11,431 nt of DNA from an uncultured Lachnospiraceae bacterium (GTDB lineage Bacteria > Bacillota > Clostridia > Lachnospirales > Lachnospiraceae): the NCBI GenBank assembly GCA_946413945.1, contig CAMKMR010000026.1, forward strand, positions 1 through 11,431, read 5' to 3'. Position numbers and translations under genes: made by a program. How positions within the stretch are numbered: the first letter of the stretch is position 1; each line of letters starts with the position of its first letter. The notes below the pieces were generated by a model. That model was not told where the DNA came from and searched no databases. It saw only the letters and a list, made by a program, of their open reading frames with translations. This document shows, one piece after another, positions 10,801-11,431 of the stretch.

Positions 10801-11127
10801 ATTTTCATCCTTTTCAATTGTATCCATCTCACCAATTAAAAATTCAAACATTATGGTAACATTATCATTTTCATTAACTCTGTTACCCGTTGGAATACCT
10901 TTTTCTACAATTAATTCTCCGGTAGTAACATCTTTTAAGGTAATAGTTGTAAACCTTACAAGTTTTCCGGAGCTGGCATTACCAACATCTTCAGTCTGGG
11001 CATTTACCCATCCCAATCCATTAGCCCCGCCTCCTGCAGGAACAATGATAGTAAAACACATTAAAAGAGCCATAAGTATGGCAATAATGCGCCTACCCGT
11101 AAGTTTGAAACGCTTTCTGGTCTCCAT
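1..11127 (-). CDS. Giant multi-domain surface adhesin with isopeptide-type (Cna_B/SpaA-like) stalk repeats, C-terminus outside window
   Basis: One frame stays open from ATG at 11127 to base 1: 3,709 codons, no stop, partial at its 3' end. The start is chosen because AGAGGAG lies 5 nt upstream and the ATG opens a clear signal peptide (METRKRFKLTGRR, then a hydrophobic stretch). Order of parts: signal peptide (1-43), non-repetitive head (44 to about 1308) with D2-like, B-type and FctA-like domains, fifteen stalk domains (1309-3078), then six tandem SpaA-type repeats (3079 to the edge). Recurrent motifs are GPDDY, PxGxYxVxE, APxGY and FKNVY at domain ends. In known families such domains form Lys-Asn or Lys-Asp isopeptide bonds and make rod-like stalks on Gram-positive cells. 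A sortase motif cannot be seen because the end is missing. The adhesive role is inferred from architecture; no ligand can be named. No frameshift was found when reading the frame throughout. Confidence 0.93.
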   Translation of the reverse strand, partial: METRKRFKLTGRRIIAILMALLMCFTIIVPAGGGANGLGWVNAQTEDVGNASSGKLVRFTTITLKDVTTGELIVEKGIPTGNRVNENDNVTIMFEFLIGEMDTIEKDENGNYLTFSTEVNTSGGRLKETGSDYLPDTGNSNRDMGDWSLTSDGKLTVNINDKGADSAAEQGNGYVFLKGTGKSIWVTWEGKLDFSGVEDAETGEGMIDVIVAGEKTAVPVNLDDNKISVSKEIIQKDGNDVYYDKKSGKYFVDYQINVKTNKGYAFIDSIEDKAGTTIGDDFYNLQISLKTAYGSVSKIEGATLADLNTAIRTDEELIITYSREVKPDFLNGSDKYYDSDGSRTNKAIVHGITNHGTKVSPESSPVIYSNASPGIGKEGKYEDGKINWTCYIEIPKDSGISVKTIEDEISHTITPNTATDGNIGSAPSGIKNIANWNKVSDNPIRYEYSYSTDVSELLLEEKNIKAALIKNELNVVFRDQNGEEVTRYIAPVVEVNPGTGESIHTSKATVQKTFEEYNKFKQVSTKYRLLKWEITVTTPSEEDWNDLSYIDLIDDPETWQHHYLARRVELQDGTLLYSDSGFNRGQSSNTGYFTDEGKKYFDTSLAEADKTQYPFDINNGCLKLRLKKDNLSPEKDYTFVVYTRVTDDSKLSKRSFKNDVQVLTTFKDTLTVEEDKDSAESGVLKTTEKFGEPVGKGGEVEYTVTFDLGAYAKNLHMQNRTLYPNDKIVFYDEIKNGYLEYVPDSAVLSCDMFQNEYYKIPYLEFTGNLEVSTDGGKTTFTYTMTDELMKLFDYTTGTFTYHGSQFNPILKINYLAKLTDEEARELTLSEEKENNYSNEVKVSYNGVVVGQDTEDVFLTANKVLDKQYVHQGAKLTYTVTVNPDAVKFNDDGSRLYAKDVAGANLRIIKNSIKVSDENGELEIGSGKNQYDYKIEKDQNGDNVLKFDIPDGKALTITYSALIDVAGNIIQPTDRVANTFYLYKHEEVMEIDRVSKSIESGDFVQDSGGSSARATVRLSKVWFNGQKYVSLSDCKFELYECRVKDGIVLIGDRVTFNRDNNIYMANVDGANTEISIAEEGISVKELDFAKLYLLHETEAPNPLNKTDYYFIVSNDSGNDDSLKITDEQFNEKYLNVTDEDGNSVKINRYKDSNAEFEIEDFVEFELQAKKTVVFDNGNPAPMGTYTFEIDEVDSDSVDAAYIDDGYTASKQNDADGNVDFDPIRITMTSDEEYYYYKVSEDGSSLPTGTTGDDTFYIITMHVKRNDSGEFVHELAYVKYAKDEISGEYIGTPVSADEIKFNNIVESGDAGSIQISKKIKIDGTDKTSLFEDKEYLFTVKDSKNNYYDVDGNKSSDEVTVAVKAGETVTIGGLKPGEYTVVEKESSTPLLEYRYKGLNIDPLLGEVTVVKDEIANVVAVNNYETKTAPVKIIKKDVEDKKLLGGAVFELTGTGLSEAVTKATISATGEVTFDELLYGGTYELKEVKAPDGYALSASSPWTIKVSDSGVVTIQGNGEEHASVYTSAGFVVYNKKAASKLTITKSFSGDVYDSDKEVVHFLVLDEAGKVVKDFHYSEMEDGKMTLDLVPGKYTVIEEPNGREGYTIKTTYSVDSDYEEGIVLKTAYTDDGVKIDLVNDDNMIVSFKNVYSRDTGNIKITKKFVDANNNTIDISSLTEKQKKYIKFIIIGPDDYNGKGFREVSLLDFDNLTYEEKNVPTGEYVIIESWPNGVKVDGYEFDDYVVSKKVNGQTSSEDTIMLGKGDSAEFLFDNIFDTGKGEISITKIIKIDGEDKSDLYSDKAYYFTVKDDLYYYDAAGNKSESEVKIPVKAGEEVKVKNLEPNTYTVAEAEDGTALGDYRFEGVTLSPETGDVVVGAGTTVGVTATNDYVTKTAAIKLIKKDAKDKTTTLGGAKFELTGTGIETTQKITLNANGEVEFDNLLYGGTYELKEVEAPEDYVISKSSPWTVNVASNGVVTIKGADEDSFKTYTSAGYEIFNEKPEAVITVAKTFEGTADDSIKNNVKFLVSDKDGKTVAEFTYADMTDGKKDIAVKPGKYTVSEEAADVSGYTVTRKYSVDSSVDAKDVAEKEYVGDAVNLDVSDKEEVTVAFKNDYVKDTGNLKITKKFINVDDNSSIDISKLTDAEKAKVIFEIEGPDSFDEIITLKDFSSDFTYTFENIPVGEYTITEDNQLTDTKEYTFIDYVVSYKDGESEIEPDFNKVKVTKNSTTESTVTNAYEKKMAVLAVSKTFEGTVSETDKNKVAFEIYDAESKLYAAFTYEDMESGIKTLEVLPGEYTVKEAANDIKGITISKSYKVESSDSDHNASGTYTASGVTVTLANKEKAEVAFNNNYVRDSGKLEITKVFANGDETVDISGLTDEEKASVKFTITGPADYETKTISLLDFDSDMKYQETSVPTGNYKVTETGADGLKISGYTFVSSKVGMKDGTAVPDEGAVLAKDETVSFKVVNKYSRKAYIVVSKAVSGDYTNLTDAEKKNIKFTVKDASENEVASFTLYEMVDSKKTIEVEPDKEYFVVESASDLTNYKLSATYERKSDLDSTNNISAVYTIGDKVATNTVHAAETVTVKFTNSYTSKKGSLVIKKNLLLDNEEKKDNTKEFVFNVRNKETGIYYNKVATASEKPQDIKVAAGSTVTIEDLPVGTYEITEVTDKNPEIEGYTYQTTKVGTEEKVVAEVTVKDGLTNDPAEVSFINEYTRDKGYLQIVKSFEDENGKAIDESSVDKSKISFTITGPDGYEKTVAYSEFTDGKYLLANINTGNYSIKETVSDGSVENYTISTNLSTMSKKDVAVTSDTTEIAELKNVYTRDKGKLKIKKSFSFTKIDGSEANPSLTDEIKENIKFTITGPDDYSLVVTYKDFTNGEYEVSGLAAGTYSVKETGYDTEKLIENYSFVTDSSDVAVKSDLNVTATNEPVATFKNVYTEDYGYLNIRKTVKVDSDSDISNADSNIVDKTFKITVKNADGKYVSAEVDTNNNAVLKDNKNDAVISIKNGEDLTLGRLAAGVYSVEEDKDAALAGDSETAGITLKDLYGLDVTGTGEVTVSKENAASGSPAKTEVVNNYLTRKFVKIIKTDIEGNKLSGAKLEILSSDGTTVVDSWTSDKDKDYFITGLEAGKTYILKETVAPNGYKITTDSTFSFDDEGRVTVNGAASLTTEGKIQTILVKDEATKVSISKVDVTNEKELEGATIQILDENGNVVELNGKKAEWVSTNEPHVIEGLDVEKTYTLRETVAPEGYTIATDTKFELNADGTVNKTKTTTKTNSEGVLLIEDKKTSVKISKVDIANGKEVEGATIQILDKDGNVVKVDGERLEWVSTKTPHEIKGLATGKTYTLKEVIAPEGYTIATETEFELNADGTINTSKTTASINDDGVLLVEDDKISVKISKVDVVGGAEIEGATIQILDKDGNVVRVNGKKLEWVSSNKPYIISGLSSGETYTLRETVAPDGYTVATDTTFVLKADGTVDKERTTTKTDSKGVLLVEDKMTSVKISKVDVTNNEELEGATIQILDENGNVVVANGETLEWVSTKTPKEIKGLAVGKTYTLRETAAPAGYKVATDKKFELNLDGTINTVNTTAYTADGVIFVNDSLTSVKISKKDITNGEELEGATIQILDEEGKVVELNGKKLEWVSTKEAHEIVGLTTNKPYTLRETIAPDGYSVATDTKFELNADGTVNKQKTETIIDSHDNLVINDK
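1894..2310 (-). repeat. Stalk domain a4, enlarged, last before the terminal array
   Basis: Residues 2940-3078, 139 aa, the longest stalk domain. It begins GYLNIRKTVKVD and carries KTFKITVKNADGKYV, LTLGRLAAGVYSVEED and a closing VVNNYLTR. The extra length is in an Asp/Ser/Asn-rich insertion after the first strand and in a loop near DLYGLDVTGTG. It bridges the mixed stalk and the homogeneous R array. Confidence 0.65.
2311..2985 (-). repeat. Stalk d4-d5 tandem pair
   Basis: Residues 2715-2939. d4 (2659-2985, 109 aa) begins GYLQIVKSF, with FTITGPDGY, YSEFTDGKYLL, NTGNYSIKE and LKNVYTRDK. d5 (2311-2658, 116 aa) begins GKLKIKKSF, with FTITGPDDY, YKDFTNGEYEV, AAGTYSVKE and FKNVYTEDY. The two share the KF(x)FTITGPD core and are more alike to each other than to d1-d3, consistent with a local tandem duplication. 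Confidence 0.72.
2986..3351 (-). repeat. Stalk domain a3
   Basis: Residues 2593-2714, 122 aa. It begins GSLVIKKNLLLD and contains KEFVFNV, IKVAAGSTVTIEDLPVGTYEITE and a terminal FINEYTRDK. The AGxTVTIxxLPxGTYxITE run is the most DUF5979-like stretch in the protein. It aligns best with a1 and a2. Confidence 0.68.
3352..3717 (-). repeat. Stalk domain c4, divergent and unpaired
   Basis: Residues 2471-2592, 122 aa. It begins AYIVVSKAVSG and has NLTDAEKKNIKF, which recalls d-class domains, together with FTLYEMVDS and YFVVES in c-class positions. The usual PGKYTVxE strand is altered to PDKEYFVVE. It closes KFTNSYTSKK. The mixed signature could reflect recombination between c and d classes or simple divergence. 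It is followed by an a-class domain, not a d-class one. Confidence 0.65.
3718..4419 (-). repeat. Stalk c3-d3 pair
   Basis: Residues 2237-2470. c3 (4075-4419, 115 aa) begins AVLAVSKTFEG, carries FTYEDMESG and LPGEYTVKE, and ends FNNNYVRDS. d3 (3718-4074, 119 aa) begins GKLEITKVF, carries DISGLTDEEK, FTITGPADY and VPTGNYKVTE, and ends VNKYSRK. The pair repeats the c-d half of the supermodules without a and b. This suggests that c-d is also a unit of duplication. Confidence 0.72.
4420..5808 (-). repeat. Stalk supermodule 2: domains a2-b2-c2-d2, duplicate of supermodule 1
   Basis: Residues 1774-2236, 463 codons, in the same order and nearly the same lengths as supermodule 1: a2 5464-5808 (115 aa), b2 5137-5463 (109 aa), c2 4789-5136 (116 aa), d2 4420-4788 (123 aa). 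Paired motifs include IKIDGxDK, VKAGExV, LLYGGTYELKEV, SSPWT, YTSAG, YSVDS, DTGN(I/L)KITKKF and DIS(S/K)LT. The d2 GPD motif is GPDSF instead of GPDDY. Each domain keeps a candidate Lys near its start and Glu in the GxYTVxE or ELKEV strand, with Asn near its end (FKNDY in c2, VTNAY in d2). Confidence 0.75.
5809..7203 (-). repeat. Stalk supermodule 1: domains a1-b1-c1-d1
   Basis: Residues 1309-1773, 465 codons. a1 (6856-7203, 116 aa) starts GSIQISKKIKIDG and has VKAGETVTIGGLKPGEYTVV. b1 (6529-6855, 109 aa) is SpaA-type: VKIIKKD, LLGGAVFELTGTG, YGGTYELKEVKAPDGY. c1 (6181-6528, 116 aa) has LTITKSFSG, HYSEMEDGK, VPGKYTVIEE and ends FKNVYSRDT. d1 (5809-6180, 124 aa) starts GNIKITKKF and contains IIIGPDDY and VPTGEYVIIE, ending FDNIFDTG. 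The a, c and d classes resemble prealbumin-like/DUF5979-type wall-protein repeats. Class names are mine; boundaries are set at the recurrent (N)xY-x-x-x-G junction or, for b, one residue before the (P/A)-V-K strand. Confidence 0.75.
7219..7656 (-). other. FctA/Spy0128-like pilin isopeptide domain at the head-stalk boundary
   Basis: Residues about 1158-1303. The order of motifs follows the streptococcal pilin (FctA/Spy0128) pattern: a Lys-bearing strand FELQAKKTVVF (Lys1168/1169), a GTYTFEIDEV strand, an EYYYYKVSE strand in the place of the family's 'Y.Y.i.E', a gap resembling 'gi.yD...y.v.v.v' (GDDTFYIITMHVKR), and a terminal IKFNNIVE with Asn1300/1301. In that family Lys and the Asn of the final F-N-N form the intramolecular bond. 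It is the only domain of this class visible, and it sits where the unique head gives way to the repetitive stalk. The match is by pattern, not by search. Confidence 0.65.
7753..8100 (-). other. B-type (Cna_B/SpaA-like) domain in the head
   Basis: Residues about 1010-1125. The first strand is ATVRLSKVWF with candidate donor Lys1019, followed by FELYECRV, which corresponds to the 'F.Ly' strand of B-type domains. LLHETEAPNPLNKTDYYFIV matches the conserved 'Y.l.Et.aP.Gy......f.v' tract and supplies candidate catalytic glutamates (1095 and 1097). Two cysteines (1033 and 1040) are close together. Boundaries are approximate, and the closing strand is not clear. Confidence 0.5.
8173..8550 (-). other. 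D2-like fimbrial isopeptide domain 2
   Basis: Residues about 860-985. ANKVLDKQYVHQGAKLTYTV gives the candidate Lys strand and the YTVTV strand of D2-like domains. NLRIIKNSIKV follows in the place of the usual 'v.gSv' tract, then LTITYSALIDVAG, which is the typical penultimate strand. It closes with VANTFYLY, where Asn977 is a candidate isopeptide acceptor. It lies directly after the first D2-like segment, as in multi-domain fimbrial shaft proteins. Confidence 0.55.
8551..9078 (-). other. D2-like fimbrial isopeptide domain 1
   Basis: Residues about 684-859. The segment starts LKTTEKFGEPVGKGGEVEYTVTF. This matches the general pattern of fimbrial isopeptide-formation D2 and DUF11-like domains, in which a Lys-containing strand is followed by Gly-Asp/Glu and a Tyr-Thr-Val/Ile-Thr strand. 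The later VFYDEIKNGYLEYVPDSAVL resembles the 'D.lP.gl.yv.gS' tract of that family. It ends with NNYSNEVKVSY, an Asn-rich last strand that could supply the acceptor. A single Cys is at residue 750. The family assignment is by eye, and the limits are approximate. Confidence 0.5.
9079..10998 (-). other. Head region: N-terminal beta-rich adhesin segment, family not recognised
   Basis: Residues 44-683. The segment is not repetitive and differs from the stalk. It begins VRFTTITLKDVTTGE and is rich in alternating hydrophobic/polar strands. A second unit appears to start near residue 225 (NKISVSKEI), with tracts such as KGYAFIDSIEDKAG and INWTCYIEIPKDSG that resemble strands of Ig-like adhesion domains in clostridial and streptococcal cell-wall proteins. 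Another beta-rich stretch follows from about residue 500 to 683, with WEITVTTPSEEDW and YTFVVYTRV. Cysteines occur at 390 and 621. Its position at the extreme N-terminus of a sortase-type stalk protein makes it the likely ligand-binding part, but I cannot assign a Pfam family or ligand from sequence alone. Confidence 0.5.
10999..11127 (-). other. Sec signal peptide of the giant adhesin
   Basis: Residues 1-43. The basic N-region is rich in Arg/Lys (RKRFKLTGRR), followed by a hydrophobic core, IIAILMALLMCFTIIVP, and a small-residue stretch. The likeliest cleavage is after Val-Asn-Ala (residue 43), just before QTEDVG; cleavage nearer the Gly-rich segment at 31-37 is possible. The cysteine at residue 24 sits inside the core without a proper lipobox, so this is probably not a lipoprotein. 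The basic N-region resembles those of long Gram-positive cell-wall proteins. Confidence 0.85.
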
Positions 11128-11132
11128 AGTTT

Positions 11133-11139
11133 CTCCTCT
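11133..11139 (-). promoter_or_regulatory. Ribosome binding site AGAGGAG
   Basis: The minus strand reads AGAGGAG, then AAACT, then ATG at 11127. Spacing from the AGGAG core to the start codon is 5 nt. This strong Shine-Dalgarno match decides the start; no competing in-frame start with a comparable site is seen upstream. Confidence 0.88.
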
Positions 11140-11170
11140 TTCCCATTAGTTTATTGTCTATAAAATCAAA

Positions 11171-11195
11171 TCCGGTTTTCATTATATTTTCCGGA
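11171..11195. repeat. Small inverted repeat upstream of the ribosome binding site
   Basis: TCCGG at 11171-11175 is complementary to CCGGA at 11191-11195, with a 15-nt AT-rich loop. These are GC islands in an AT-rich leader, about 30 bases before the Shine-Dalgarno sequence. It could be a weak leader hairpin or a protein-binding site. The five-base arms make chance a real alternative. Confidence 0.25.
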
Positions 11196-11321
11196 CACAA
11201 AGCAGAACACTCCTATCTTAAAATAATTTTATTGTAAACCTCATTTTTGCAACATAACTAGCACAATAGACCATAAAAATCACATTTTCATTCTTTTAAG
11301 TATATTAATTTCCAGTTAATA

Positions 11322-11350
11322 CTTATACACTACTTTCGTCCATAACACAA
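11322..11350 (-). promoter_or_regulatory. Weak sigma-A-like promoter candidate
   Basis: On the minus strand TTGTGT (11345-11350) and TATAAG (11322-11327, preceded by TG one base upstream of a standard extended element) are 17 nt apart. The -10 box matches at five of six positions, the -35 only at three. If used, it would leave an untranslated leader of nearly 190 nt. Another -10-like TATACT lies at 11299-11304 without a good -35. The region is very AT-rich, so chance matches are expected. Confidence 0.25.
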
Positions 11351-11368
11351 GTAAAATCAATAAATATA

Positions 11369-11399
11369 GGCAAATATCTTAACTTCCAGTAGTTTTGCC
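11369..11399. repeat. Inverted repeat GGCAAA...TTTGCC
   Basis: GGCAAA (11369-11374) pairs with TTTGCC (11394-11399), and inside it ACT (11382-11384 region) can pair with AGT (11391-11393). It lies upstream of the promoter candidate, so an operator-like role is possible. There is no T-run typical of a terminator on the minus strand. Confidence 0.2.
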
Positions 11400-11431
11400 A
11401 CTCAATGATCAAAATAGTTGTAGCCGGGACA

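Larger units (their letters stand above)
11128..11431. other. Upstream non-coding region
   Basis: This 304-base AT-rich stretch holds no convincing coding frame. It contains the ribosome binding site, a weak promoter candidate and two short inverted repeats, described separately. No tRNA, riboswitch or neighbouring gene end could be recognised. The next gene upstream lies outside the window. Confidence 0.6.

Noticed and set aside
11050..11062. Lipoprotein signal around Cys24 (ALLMC)
   Set aside because: Met stands directly before the Cys, the hydrophobic core continues after it, and a better Ala-type cleavage site lies near residue 43.
11341..11431. Fragments recalling a c-di-GMP-I riboswitch (GGCAAA, and TAGCCGGG near the window end)
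   Set aside because: The conserved GACGCAAAGC core is absent in either strand and the fragments are not in the right order, so a chance resemblance is more likely.
1..11431. Sortase gene or LPXTG motif
   Set aside because: Expected for this protein type but not present in the visible sequence; the C-terminus and downstream genes are outside the window.

Overview
The window is almost entirely one gene. A single minus-strand reading frame opens with ATG at 11127 and runs without a stop to base 1, giving 3,709 visible codons; the C-terminus lies beyond the window. The product looks like a giant secreted, surface-anchored adhesin of a low-GC Gram-positive bacterium. A strong AGGAG ribosome binding site, AT-rich codon use, and head-plus-stalk architecture fit Clostridia, perhaps Lachnospiraceae. 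That placement is inference, since no taxonomic marker is present.

Layout, from gene start to window edge (high to low coordinates). 11128-11431 is AT-rich upstream DNA with the ribosome binding site, a weak promoter candidate and two small inverted repeats. 10999-11127 encodes a signal peptide. 7204-10998 encodes a non-repetitive N-terminal head of about 1,265 residues: an unrecognised beta-rich adhesin region, two segments resembling fimbrial isopeptide D2-type domains, one B-type (Cna_B/SpaA-like) domain and one FctA/Spy0128-like pilin domain. 1894-7203 encodes a stalk of fifteen Ig-like/prealbumin-type domains, which I sort by eye into four classes, a, b, c and d, in the order abcd-abcd-cd-c-a-d-d-a. 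1-1893 encodes six tandem SpaA-type domains (R1-R6) of about 105 residues each; R2-R6 are still very similar at DNA level.

How it would work (inference from these families): after Sec export the head is presented at the end of a long rigid stalk. The stalk contains no cysteine, and its domains carry Lys, Glu and Asn/Asp at positions expected for self-formed isopeptide bonds. A C-terminal LPXTG-type signal and a sortase gene would be expected beyond base 1, but neither is visible.

The most unusual features are the size of the open frame, the duplication of a whole four-domain block (4420-5808 versus 5809-7203) with nearly conserved domain lengths, and the homogeneous terminal repeat array. 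All shorter open frames in other frames are shadows of this gene.
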